Shown here: positions 34,363 through 45,078 of the stretch, piece after piece
How the letters are laid out: every line of letters begins with the position of its first letter
Numbering within the stretch: position 1 is the first letter of the stretch
NCBI GenBank assembly: GCA_007258455.2
Contig: VDFB02047230.1
Coordinates: forward strand, 158,728,635 to 158,792,634
Length of the DNA stretch: 64,000 nt
Direction of reading: 5' to 3'
From: Sequoia sempervirens
Lineage: Eukaryota; Streptophyta; Pinopsida; Cupressales; Cupressaceae
Made by a program: the position numbers and the translations under genes
Notes under the pieces: generated by a model
What the model was told of the DNA's origin: nothing
Databases searched by the model: none
Seen by the model: the letters and a program-made list of their open reading frames with translations, nothing else

Positions 34363-34811
34363 TGTTGGTGTAAATAGTTTTTTTACCTATCTAGTTCATT
34401 TATAGGTCCTATTTACATGTTAAGTTTACTTAGGTCCTAGGAATATTTCTAGAAGTCTTAGGTGTCATGTGATCTCATCTTATCTTATCATGTTATTTAA
34501 TACTTTTTTCATATGTCATTTAATATTTGATGAGTTGTTTTTCTCATGACATAGGATTAAGACACTTTTCATGATCCTAATCCCATGTCTCACCTTGGCT
34601 ATATAACCAAGGGGTTCTCATTTGTAAATCATTCCATTAGATTCCAATTCCATTCAATTGTAACCTTGTACATTGCATATTAATTACATTTGATCTAATA
34701 TTATCTTGCATTCACTATTAAAAATTTATTCTCTTTATTTCTCTTTTGTAGAAGGTTATTTTTAGTTTTGTAGGTGATCTTGGAGGCTTGCGCCCTTGAG
34801 TGACTATAACA
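34363..34811 (+). repeat. 3' LTR of element B
   Basis: Begins TGTTGGTGTAAATAG after the purine tract and ends GTGACTATAACA. The promoter-like GGCTATATAACCAAGGGG lies near 34,597. The adjoining GTTTT matches GTTCT before the 5' LTR except for one base. Confidence 0.85.
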
Positions 34812-34816
34812 GTTTT

Positions 34817-37260
34817 GTACTCTGGAATTTTCCCTACTAACATCATCCCCCATTTCAAAATTGTGTCTTGTCCTCAAGACATCTTTATGTTAGTTGGCTA
34901 TAATGATGGCCTTATAAATATCTTTTAGACAGTAAAAATTACTATCCCATTGTGCCTTGGCTTGCTAAAAAATATGATTATGAAAATTAATTTGTGTGGG
35001 TATTCTTTCAACTTCCAATAGAGTGGTGGGAATCTGGATCTTAAGGGCCAATTTTGTGCATATTCAAGAAACCCTATTATATGTGCTAATCACAAACTAA
35101 CAACCTCCTTGAATAGTTGGAATTTATGCCTTGCCTACCCTCATTGATACTATAGTTGTTGAAACTATATGAGTAGTGTTTTCATTTATTCTCTTGTAAG
35201 TTTGTTTATATTTGTCATTACATCATAATATTTTTCCACCTAAAGAATAGGTAGTTCAATCTAATCCATTTGACCTTTGATTTTTGCTATGATATTAGGC
35301 CATTGGAGGAAGAATTGGTATAGCACATGGACATCAATTTTTTTATTCCTTTAAGTGTTGATATGTGTCTCCAATTATGAGTGAGTGGTGTCACATTTCT
35401 TTCTTTCCTCATCGATTTTAGCTTTTTGTAGTTTCACAATGATGGTGTGTTGCATATTGGTTGTTTTTTTCTATGTATCTTGAATTAACCCATCTACTAA
35501 AAATTTAATTTGTGTCAAGAGATGTTGTGAAGAGTCCCCTTGCACCTATGGTCACTTATTCTAGATATCCTTGATTATATCTTCCAACTACTCTATATTA
35601 TCCACTTGTTTCAAAATGTCCCCCCAAGTAGTTTAGTGAAAATATCCCCCAACTGAAACTTTTGTAGAGGTGTAATGTTAGAGAGATCAATTTGTGAGCC
35701 AATTAATGGATATTCCAACTATATTGTATCTATAGGTTGGATTTGTTTTTGTTTGGCTAGGAAGCCCTTAATGGATTGACCTAGGGAAGTGGTCATAGAG
35801 GATTATTGTTTCTTTTAAGATGGTGGAGAAAGAGAAGGAACTTGTTGACCAATTGAGGGATTTGTGTGTATATAGAGGGAAGATGGAGCTTTTTCATATT
35901 TTTCTTCTTCTTTGCAAATTTCTTTGTAGACCTTATTTTTGGTCTCCTTGATTGCATATTGAACCTGTTTTATAATAATTAGAATTCTCAACATTAATTT
36001 TCCCATTCTTTGTTTTAACCAAAGTTCTCTTTCCTATATTTGGGCCAAATTCTCTTTCTAGGTTGTGGTGGCCAATGGGACTATCTCTGTATTTATTGTC
36101 TCTTTCAATTTGTATTATTCTTGTATGACTTGTTCCCACTTTTGGAATAATGTGGAAACTAGAGGTGGTGGGAAATAGTCAATTAAGGCTTCTAATGTTA
36201 TGTGGAAGTGACCATATATCTAATTATGGCCACTTCAATAATAGCTCTTTTGGGCCCCCCATCTCTTCATAGACATTTATTTTCTAAAACCCCTTTTCTA
36301 AACAATCTAATGTACAAGGTCTCCTCATTCATTAAAGTTTACGAGTGTTGATCTTTAGACTTCTTCATTTCCTAATCTTAATCTTTTGATAGGGAAGCTT
36401 CCTTTTGTGCCTTTTTTCTTTTTCCTCTTATGCTTATTTTTTTCACTCATTTGAAGTTCTTCAAATTCTTCTTCTACCAATGATTCTTTTTGTTGTGGTA
36501 TGGTAGCTAATTTACTCTTACTCTACCTTTGATTCCTTCAAACTGAGTGGATGTGGCCAGGGATATTCCTATGTGAAGTCTTTTGAACCTTCATGGAGTA
36601 GATGAGCTTTTTGCCTCTAGTTCTTCTTTACCTAGGCCCCATTTTCCCCTTAGTTTCTCTCTATTCCTATCCATATGCTCCTCTGATTTATTTTTCCCCA
36701 AGTTGTCCATGAACTCCTGGTAAGTTGTGAACTTCTCCACATTAGGGTCTTTTGGTATTTAAATAAAAGTTTCCACATATCAGTCAATCTCTGCATCTAT
36801 AACTTTATATAAAAGTTTTGATATACATGACATTAAAGGTTTTATATCCTCCATTAGAGTGTAGTCTTTATCTACTAAGATTACTATGCTCTTTATGTAT
36901 GTAAAAATTGCATCATATGAGATGTGTTCTCTTTCATGTAACTTTTGATGAAGGTATTTGAAGAAACCCTAATACATGGCCATGTAGGAAGTAGCGTCTT
37001 GGAAAAACTTGACATGGTCATTTATTTGTGTAATTATCAATCTATTAGTGTCCCATATCTTACCTACAAAGGTTGGTAATTCATTCATGAAATAAAATGT
37101 TAAACATATGATTAAGGTTCCATACTTGAACTAATAGTAGGACTTCTTAGTGCACTCCACATTCTTCAATAGTTATTATCACAACACCTCAAAAAGGTCA
37201 ATATCTTTTCCCTCCACCATAATTTGATATGCCACATGAATTTATTTTTTGTGGTTGAGT
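34817..37260 (-). pseudogene. Unrecognised long decayed reading frame of an LTR-type element
   Basis: Read from 37,260 leftward, two successive minus frames stay protein-like for about 1.4 kb with scattered stops. One part has NELPTFVGKIWDTNRLIITQ, HISYDAIFTYIKSIVILVDK and MEDIKPLMSCISKLLYKVID (37,090-36,790). The later part has ALIDYFPPPLVSTLFQKWEQ and a Lys/Glu-rich coiled-coil-like segment (open at 35,815-36,006). Further left the reading blurs. At 34,850-34,890 the minus strand reads TTGAGGACAAGACACAATTT then GAAATGGGGGATGATG, a style of polypurine end seen in gypsy elements. I know no family with this protein and see no protease, RT or integrase motifs. Confidence 0.5.
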
Positions 37261-37300
37261 CTTCCCTATTTGTGTAATATGCCTTGTAGGCAATACATTT

Positions 37301-38152
37301 TGGAATAACAAGATGAAAACTTGTAGCAATAAAACTTAATATGTGGTTGCAAATCTAAAATTGTGTTTACAAGATTACCATAAAGAGATTATGTGATTAA
37401 CAATTCATCAATAAAAGAAAAATGAACAATACCACAAGTTACCAAACACAAGATATATGTGGAGAAGACCTTGCAAAAAAACTCCACACCCAAAGAGATC
37501 CAAATTTTGTATTAGTCTTCAAGGAAGTACAACAATACAACAATCCTCTCGACACTCTAGTAGCACCTTGTCGCTCTAACAACCTACAAACATACTCTTA
37601 CAAACCACCATCTCAAGGCTCCAATATATAGAATTTTGTGGGAGAGAATACCCCAAATGGTATCCCAAAACAACAAGCAAAACCACCTGGAAAAACCCAC
37701 GCCCCCCCTTAGTGGACATCCCATAAACATGGAATAAAATATTGAATAATCACATGGCCTTCACATGGGCACCTAACCCACAACTAATAAAAATTGTTCA
37801 ATCCCTAGTGCTCCATAACTCTTTGACGGCTCTAACATCTTCATGCAGGAACATGCACCAACATGCACACCTGGGTACCTAACCATGCAAGAACATGCAA
37901 AACATGTAAATAGCATGCAAGGATATACACAATAATGTGGTCCCCACTCACAAAGTTGGATGCCCAAAATGAACATGCCTCTAAAATACTTTGTAACTAT
38001 CGTAGTAATGGGTCCACCTCTTTGAATGTAATTACAATTTATCATAGGAAAATAAATAATAAATATTTTGTCCCTCATGTCCCCTAGAACACTTTCCAAA
38101 GAATGTCGAGACTCAACTTATAATAGAAATTATAATGTCACCTATCCTAAAA
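37301..38152 (-). repeat. 3' LTR of element F
   Basis: On the plus strand it begins TGGAATAACAAGATG and ends CACCTATCCTAAAA. The matching right LTR begins TGGAATAACAAGGTG and ends CCTATCCTAACA. The purine run on the minus strand (CAAGTGGGAGAAT, plus-strand 38,153-38,165) adjoins it as polypurine tract. Confidence 0.88.
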
Positions 38153-38350
38153 TTCTCCCACTTGATATTATACATTGCAATTACATCCATGAGATACAAA
38201 TAAAATAAATAATCAAGTACAGTGATCAAGGCCCATGGCCTTCCTGCATCAAGAGAACTTATTCATGGTCATTGGCTTCATGAGAGAATTTACAACATTA
38301 TCCAAAGCGTCAACCTTCTCAATCAAGACCTTACCATTATCAACCATTTC

Positions 38351-38997
38351 TTAGACAAAGTGATATTGCGCATCAACATGCTTAGTATGAGCATAATACA
38401 TAGGATTTTTGGCTAAACATATGGCACTGTGATTGTCACATATAATCTTCACAGCCTTGCAATCAAAACCAATGCCATTACCAGGTCTTTGTAACCAAAC
38501 CACCTCCTTAAAGGCATGCGTAGCACCCATATACTCTTCTTCGATGGTGGAAAATGCAACTATAGGTTGCCTCTTAATCATCCAACTCACTGCACCTCCA
38601 AACAAAGTAAAAACATAGCTACTAGTGGACCTTTGACTATCCAATTCACCTGCCCAATCTGTATCAACAAAACCTTGTTTGTCCAATGAGTTATCCACAT
38701 TATTAGTACCATGATTTAAACTAAACAACAATTTGAAGTACCACACAAATATCTAAACACCTTCTTAACAAAAGTCCAATTCTCCCTACCAGGGTTAGAC
38801 ATAAACCTGTTCAAAACTCCCACTGCTTGAGCTATATCCGATCTAGTGAAAACCACTGCACACATCAAACTACCAAAGACACTAGCATAAGGAACTTTAG
38901 ACATCTCTTCAAAATCATCATCAAAATTAGGACACATATGTAAACTCAACTTAGTACCAACTAGAAATGGAATATTTACTAGTTTATAGTCATGCAT
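38351..38997 (-). pseudogene. Element F RT C-terminus and RNase H
   Basis: The minus frame from 38,997 gives YASVFGSLMCAVVFTRSDIA and VFRYLCGTSNCCLV, the RT connection. After a frame change the frame 38,746-38,351 gives DTDWAGELDSQRSTSSYVFT, AFSTIEEEYMGATHAFKEVV and ICDNHSAICLAKNPMYYAHT. The D-x-D-W, E-E-x-Y and C-D-N-x-S-A signatures of copia RNase H are all present, so this module is nearly intact apart from the frameshift near 38,740. Confidence 0.88.
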
Positions 38998-40075
38998 ATT
39001 AAATCTCTACAAAATGGTATCAACATACTTACTCTTACTTAACCAAAGCTTTATGTGAACCTGATCCTTACTGATCTCTATCCCAAGAATATATTTTGCA
39101 GCTCCCAAGTCCTTCATATCAGATATGCCAAAAATGTTAGTCTTAAGCTACCTAATCATCACCTTGTTATTACCAATAAACAACATGTCATCAACATACA
39201 AGACAATGATTAGTATATGATCATCAACAACCTTAAGGTAAAGACAATGATCCTCCTCACTCCTAACAAAACCCAACTTCAAAGAAAATGCATCAAACTT
39301 TTGGTAACACATATTGGGTGACTATTTCAAACCATATAGAGATATCTTTAACCTATAAACCATGTGTTATTTTCCTTTCACAACAAAAGCATCAAGATGT
39401 CACATATAAATCTATTCCTCAAGATCCCCATGCAAGAAAGCAGTTTTAACATCCATTTGCTCTATTTCAAAATCATAGGTGGTAGTAATAGATAATAAGA
39501 ATCTAATGAAATTTAACTTAGCAACAATAGAGAAAATTTCACCGAAATCAACTCCCTCTCTCTAGGAGTAGCCCTTAGCCACCAATCTGGCCTTGTACCA
39601 CTCTAACTGACCATCTACCCCAAATTTTATTTTTAAATACCCACTTGCAACAAATGGGCTTCCTTCATTTGGGCGAATACACAAGATCATAGGTATCATA
39701 ACTGTCTAAATCCATCATCTCCTCTTGCATGGCTTGCATCCAAGACTCACTTTCTTCTGAAGAAAGAGCCTCCCTATAGGATCTAGGTTCACTGTCAATA
39801 CTCAACAAAGAAAATACACAACAAAAATTGGATGGGCTATACATGTCAACTATATTTCATTATCTTGTGGATCTTCTCAAGGTAGGAGTAAGGGGTTCTT
39901 ACTACTCTTCTTCTTCTCCATGCTCTAATCCATCTAGTTTTTTCTCCATGTGTGCATCTTCCTTCTTTTCAATATTTGTCTCGAAGTGCATTATTTTTGT
40001 CTTATCTTTCTCCTTTGGTTGTTCTTCACCTGAGTAAGATCTAAAATTCCTACAAATCACAACTCTAGAGAAAAT
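38998..40075 (-). pseudogene. Element F reverse transcriptase
   Basis: Read leftward, the linker LRRSTR-stop-NIVDMY (about 39,860) leads to EPRSYREALSSEESESWMQA (39,790-39,730), the copia RT entry, then KPICCKWVFK. The catalytic motif LYVDDMLFIGN is intact at about 39,170-39,205. Frameshifts and stops are frequent between 39,650 and 39,000. At 40,040-40,075 the integrase C-terminus TIFSRVV is present, where insert G separates it from the rest. Confidence 0.8.
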
Positions 40076-41980
40076 TGTTGTGTGGTCTTACAACACGCCC
40101 CAAGACTAAAAAGACTTGGCGACCCAGGTGAAAAATAACTCTTATGGAAAGAGCTAGCAAATTGAAGGATCACTAAAAGTGAAGAGCAAAGAGAAATCTT
40201 TGATAATAAAAGTACTTTGTAATGTAAGTGTTTTGGGCACCACGTACTAGAAACATGTGAAAAGGAAAAAGGTAATGAGAGTTTGAATGGAATGCCTCAG
40301 TCCAGTATGATGCGGTCTGGTAAAATAGAGTTCTGGTATAATCGAGGTCCAGGAAAGTTAGTGGGTAAAGTTGAATATCAGGTACCGGGTTGTAATGTAA
40401 AGTGAAAATTCTAAAATTTTAAGTTTATCTAATGACTTTGGTAATCAGGTATACATGTAAGGATTTATGATATGCTAAGAAGCGTGTTAATTATGAGATT
40501 TTGTATTGACATCTGAATAACGGTTTTATTTACATGAGATGTTATGAATGTTTTCTTTTTTTGAAAAGGGATTTGATGTGTGGAATTTTTGATTGTAGGA
40601 GATATGGATTGTGATGAAAATTTTGGGTATGGACAGTCAGGAAAACTTGAATCATGGATAGAATCATTTTCATTCCAGTTTGATTATTCTGGGATACTAT
40701 TGGCAGAGGAGTTCAAATCCACAGGAATGTTAGGGATCCCGGTATTTCACATGCAGCGGATGAAAATGCCAACCTCTAAGGAAGCCCAATCCCAAGAGTG
40801 ATAGAACTAGATCCAAATGATGTATGGGGGAAAAAATTCCACTTGTTCATTCTGAATGTATGGGAAGTCTCTACACACTATCCTGATTCGAAGTATCATA
40901 CTGGAAATTATTAAAGATTAACACCCGAAGAGCTTCAATGTGTAATTGGAGTTGACTTCCATTGACTTCAATTACAATTCTCCTATTGTTTACTACATTC
41001 CACATGCCTTGATGAGATTGGTCCCTTGGATTTTCTCTCATTTATTTTTTGTATCCTATCTGACCCTTGTGTTCTATAGAAGGCCAGAGGATCCCCTTTT
41101 TCATTTTAAGTTCAAAATTTGTGGATGTCAGAGGAGCATAAACTTTTAAGTTTTGTTCTTTTTTTATATTTTTTGAACCATTCCAGCGTAAAAATTTGTA
41201 TGCACATAGATATTGATTAATATCAAAGCTTATTAGATAGCTACCTATCTTAGTATCTTTTGTGGTTGGTTTTGTTAGTTTAGTCGAACAAGATTGTATG
41301 TTGCGCCATTTAAGGGTGCATATAGAACCTACTCAGTGTTCAGAAATGAAACCCCCTCTCTTTAAAAGCTTGCACCATTTTATATGTAGCTATGAAGCAA
41401 TTTGGTGAAGTATAAAGTGGTTTGCTCTATTTTAATTGATTCTTTGGGGTATCCATGGAGAATAACCAGGAGAAACTTTTAATTTTTAGTATTTTTATGC
41501 TTTATTTTTAGAGTAGATGTTTAAATTCTTGAAAATGTTCCAAAATTTGAATGAATGGATGAAATTTTATTAAAAATCTTTTGTTTTCCATAAAAAATTT
41601 GAATGCTTAATGCTAAATCTACTTAAGTGATAGCAAAGAATTTGTGATGTTCATGAAATATTACTGTAAATCTTTCTATTTCATGATGCTTGACTTAATG
41701 ATTCAATTAAAAAATCCAATGCCTAAAATATTCAATTCAAAACAATAGTCCCTTTGAGATTAACATCAATATCACATCAATACCTGAGAGAGACCCTATT
41801 GCAATCATGACCTGGTTATCGAAGACTTGGGGTTGAACTAAAGCCAACCTTTTCTTGTTAAATCATAATTCCCCTTTAGGTTGTCTTTGTTCCATATCTT
41901 TCAAGAAGGATAGGCTCTTTGCGGTCTTGTTGTGAAGAATTTATTCACCCTATTTGTTGCAAATAAAATCGTTCTCAACA
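40076..41980. mobile_element. Probable solo LTR G inserted in element F
   Basis: This 1905-bp block separates LWNPLTHK (minus, about 41,990) from TIFSRVV (about 40,060), which are adjacent in copia integrases. It starts TGTTGTGTGGTC and ends GTTCTCAACA, flanked by AAAAT (40,071) and AAAAC (41,981), a 5-bp duplication with one change. It contains no recognisable domain; the open frame at 40,580-40,801 resembles nothing. The length suits a gypsy LTR. The insertion is certain by interruption; its nature is inferred. Confidence 0.68.
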
Positions 41981-41985
41981 AAAAC

Positions 41986-42654
41986 CATTTTATGGGTTAG
42001 TGGATTCCAAAGCTTATAACGTTTTACATTCTCATTGTAACCAACAAAGATGCATGTTTATGCTTTTGGATCCAATTTATAATGCTTCTCTTAAGGCACA
42101 TGAACAAAATCCTCACAACCAAAGACCCTTAAATGTGAAACTTAAGGCTTTCTACCTATCCACACTTCATAAGGATTTTTGTCAACAAGAGTTGAACAAG
42201 GAGATCTATTAACCAAATAACATGTGGTACTTATAGCTTCTACCCAAAAGCATCTATCAATCTTAGCGCCACTCAACATGCTCCTAGCTCTTTCCATCAA
42301 GGTTTGATTCATTCTTTTTTCTACCCCATTTTGTTGGGTGTGTATGGAGTAGTCATTTTTTGAATAATACTTTCATTCTTACAAAACTCATCAAATTCCC
42401 TAGAACAATATTCATCCCCATTGTCAAATCTCAACACCCTTATCTTATAATATGCTTTCTTCTCAACTAAGGCTTTAAATTTCTTAAAATTAGAGAAAAC
42501 CTCAAATTTTGCATGAATAAAAAAATCTAGGTGTATCTTGACACATCATCAATGAAAGTAACATAATAACAATATTTTCCAAAAGAGTCAACATCCACTA
42601 GTCCAAACATATCTAAATGAATAATCTCTTAGCTTCATTAGTCCCATTAGGAAA
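41986..42654 (-). pseudogene. Element F integrase core and C-terminus
   Basis: Minus fragments give YVTFIDDVSRYTWIFL-like sequence (about 42,560; first Asp), DNGDEY-like sequence near 42,410, and QNGVEKRMNQTLMERARSM (about 42,340-42,285), where the position of the catalytic Glu in NGV-x-ER is Lys. CFWVEAISTTCYLVNRSP and an NPYEVW segment follow, then GRKP and YKLWNPLT before the insert. Several frameshifts occur. It would join cDNA to host DNA in a live relative. Confidence 0.78.
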
Positions 42655-43434
42655 TTATGATCTATTTTGTTTACCAAATGCACAATGCTCACAAAAATCA
42701 TTTTTACCAACAAAATAATTAGAAATATAATTAACTGACCTTTTATTCAAAATCGTCTTAAGACCCTTTTCACTTATGTGACCCAATCTATGGTGCCACA
42801 ACATACATGCATTTTTAGTGCTAGTTACATTGGTAGAGTTAGAAAAAGTGAAAGCATTAAGCCTAAACAAAGTCCCAATATGAGATCCTTTAGCTATCAC
42901 CAAAATCCCTCTTACCAACCTACAATTAGACTTGTCAAATTTCACATGAATTCCAGAATAATTCAGCTTGGATATTGAAAGTAAATTTCTTGCAAGTCTT
43001 GGAATATGTAAAACACAATCAAGGGTTTTAACCCTCCCATCACTTAAACACAACTTTGCCTTTCCCTTACCAACAATCTTCTTCATCTTGTTATTACCAA
43101 GGAAAAATTCTCCCCCATCATAGGTTGAATATGATGTAAACCACTTCTTGTGAGGAGTCATATGGTAGGAGCAACATAAATCAATAAGCCAAGCATCATC
43201 ATTAATAGTGTTAGCAGAAATTAAAAAAGCATCAAAATCACCATCTTCTGAGGAATTTTTTATTGAACTATCTAAACTCTTTTTCTTGTTTCCACACTCC
43301 ACATTTCCTATCTGACCATAATTCCAACACTTTACTCTACTCTTCCTAGGGGTTTTAGAATTTCCTTTAGACTTGTCTCTCTCCGTGTCTCCTTTAGGCC
43401 CTCCTTTTCCTTTGGACCTTCCTCGCACATGCAA
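42655..43434 (-). pseudogene. Element F knuckle, protease and pre-integrase region
   Basis: A 259-residue open frame. The zinc knuckle VKCWNYGQIGNVECGNKKK has lost its second Cys (Tyr) and its His (Asn). Protease AWLIDLCCSYHMTPHKKWF shows D-L-C where D-S-G is required. FFLGNNKMKKIVGKGK and VLHIPRLARNLLSISKL are the second half. The pre-integrase region is CMLWHHRLGHISEKGLKTIL and CEHCAFGKQ, with HHCC residues present. It is one of the best-preserved open frames in the window, yet its active sites are damaged. Confidence 0.88.
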
Positions 43435-43590
43435 GGAATCTTGGGAGCCTCATCTCTTCTAAAATAAGTATAACAATGAGACTATCCATCTTTGATTCCT
43501 TTTCCTTTGGACCTTCCTCGCATTCCTTGAATTTATCCTCATCTCTTCTAAAATAAGTATAACAATGAGACTATCCATCTTTGATTCTAT
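43403..43590. repeat. Tandem duplication (~89-95 bp) within element F gag
   Basis: The block CCTTTTCCTTTGGACCTTCC at 43,403 recurs at 43,498, and CATCTCTTCTAAAATAAGTA at 43,451 recurs at 43,540. The offset changes from 95 to 89 because of a 6-bp indel. The copies are nearly identical, so the duplication is recent relative to the rest of F. Confidence 0.85.
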
Positions 43591-44088
43591 ACCACCACCA
43601 CTTATGGCAACAATTAGATTTTCCCAAGATTCAAGTAAAGAGAAAAGCAAAAAAATACACTTATCTTCCTCTTCCATCTTAACATCTACAAATGCAAGGT
43701 AACTTATAATCATATTAAAATCATTTAAATGTTTTGCAAAAAAATCACCATCCTTCATTTTCAAAGAATATAAACATCTTTTGAGATATAAATTATTTGT
43801 TAAACTTTTAGTTTGATAGATTCCACCTATCCTCCTCCACAACTTGAATGTTGTAGATTCTTCTTAAACATTTAGGAGGAAAAATTATGCAAGACACGAC
43901 TGAATGGTTCCTCGTGCCTTCTTTTCCATTTTCTTCCAATCTTCATCAAATGTTGAATCAGGTTTCTTTTCATTTGAAACTGCCAACCACTAATCTCTCT
44001 CTTCAAGAAGATCCTCCATGTTCAACTTCCACATCTTATAACCAATTCCATTAAACTTCTCAATATCTAAATAGGAGGTAGAAGCCAT
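43435..44088 (-). pseudogene. Element F copia gag
   Basis: The ATG at 44,088 begins MASTSYLDIEKFNGIGYKMW, a standard copia Gag start (KFNG-NY..W). Stops occur at a few positions before the open frame 43,842-43,459, which has LWRRIGGIYQTKSLTNNLYL, KRCLYSLKMKDG and LLFSLLESWENLIVAISGG, the UBN2 core. The C-terminal part is disturbed by the local tandem duplication, which adds a second copy of the segment before the zinc knuckle. Confidence 0.85.
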
Positions 44089-44202
44089 GGTTTTCAATCT
44101 TCTTCACAAATCTACAAAACCCACATTGTACAAGCTCCCACTACAACCCAAAAAACCTTCAACACTCAAAAGAAAGGCATCCCTCTCTCAACATAACCAT
44201 TA

Positions 44203-44218
44203 GCTCTGATACAAAAAG
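44203..44218 (-). promoter_or_regulatory. Primer binding site of element F
   Basis: The minus strand reads TGTATCAGAGC a few bases inside the right LTR; compare TGGTATCAGAGC of the Met-type site. One base is changed. Confidence 0.75.
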
Positions 44219-44219
44219 T

Positions 44220-45078
44220 TGGAATAACAAGGTGAAAACTTGCAGCAATAGAACTTAATATGTGGTTGCAAATCTAAAATTATGTTTATAAGATTACAAT
44301 GAAGAGATTATATGATTAACAATTCATTAATGAAAGAAAAATTAGCAATACCACAAGTTGCCCAACACAAGATATACATGGAGAAACCCTTGCAAGAAAA
44401 AACTCCACACCTAAAGAGATCCAAAGTTTGGATTAATATCCAAGAAAGTACATCAATACAAAAATCCTCTCTACATTCTAGTAGCACTTCATCACTCTGA
44501 AAACCTACAAACATACTCTTACAAACCACCATCTCAAGCCTCCAATACATAGAAGTTTGTGGGAGAGAACACCACAAATGGTATCTCAAAACAACAAGCA
44601 AAACCACTTGGAAAAACCCATGCCCCCCTTAGTGTACAGCCCATAAACATGGAATAAAATATTGAATAATCACATGGCCTTCACATGGGCACCTAACCCA
44701 CAACCAATCAGAATTGGTCAATCCTGAGTGCTCCATAACTCTTTGACGGCTCCAATGACTTCATACAAGAACATGCACCAACATGCACACTTGGGCACCC
44801 AACCATGCAAGAGCATGCAAAAATGAAAATAGCATGCAAGTACATGCACACTAAAGTGGTCCCCACTCACAAAGTTAGATGCCCAAAAGGAATATGACTC
44901 TAAAATGCTCAATAACCGTCACCATAATGGGTCCACCTCTTTGAATGTGATTACAATTTGTCATAGGAAATACATAATAAATATTTTGTCTCTCGTGTCC
45001 CCTAGGACACTTTCCAAAAAAATGTGTAGACACAAAAATCAACTTAGGATAGTAATTATAATGTCACCTATCCTAACA
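44220..45078 (-). repeat. 5' LTR of element F
   Basis: Matches 37,301-38,152 along its full length. On the minus strand it starts TGTTAGGATAGGTGACATTA and ends TTATTCCA. Open frames on either strand inside it are not coding. Confidence 0.88.

Larger units (their letters stand above)
23128..34811 (+). mobile_element. Ty1/copia element B (non-autonomous, nested host of C)
   Basis: Two LTRs (23,128-23,577 and 34,363-34,811) share blocks such as CCTATCTAGTTCA, GTGTCAT-TGATCT and GGCTATATAACCAAGGGG. A tRNA-Met-type primer site follows the left LTR, and AAGGGGGGG precedes the right one. Flanks GTTCT and GTTTT are probably a 5-bp target duplication with one change. Without the nested element C the interior is only about 3.5 kb and holds gag, zinc knuckle and protease, followed by an unrelated reading frame. 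Integrase, RT and RNase H are absent. It would depend on enzymes from other copia elements. Confidence 0.8.
37301..45078 (-). mobile_element. Ty1/copia element F (minus strand), degenerate
   Basis: Two LTRs of about 855 bp flank a full set of copia genes on the minus strand: gag, protease, integrase, RT, RNase H. A Met-type primer site adjoins the right LTR, and a polypurine run adjoins the left one. LTR identity is about 90 percent by eye. Stops, frameshifts and a 1.9-kb insert (G) inactivate it. I could not fix a clean target duplication; flanks are CATTT on the left and ATACC on the right. Confidence 0.88.

Noticed and set aside
40580..41149. Two short plus-strand frames in insert G
   Set aside because: No recognisable motif; G shows the ends and flanks of a solo LTR.
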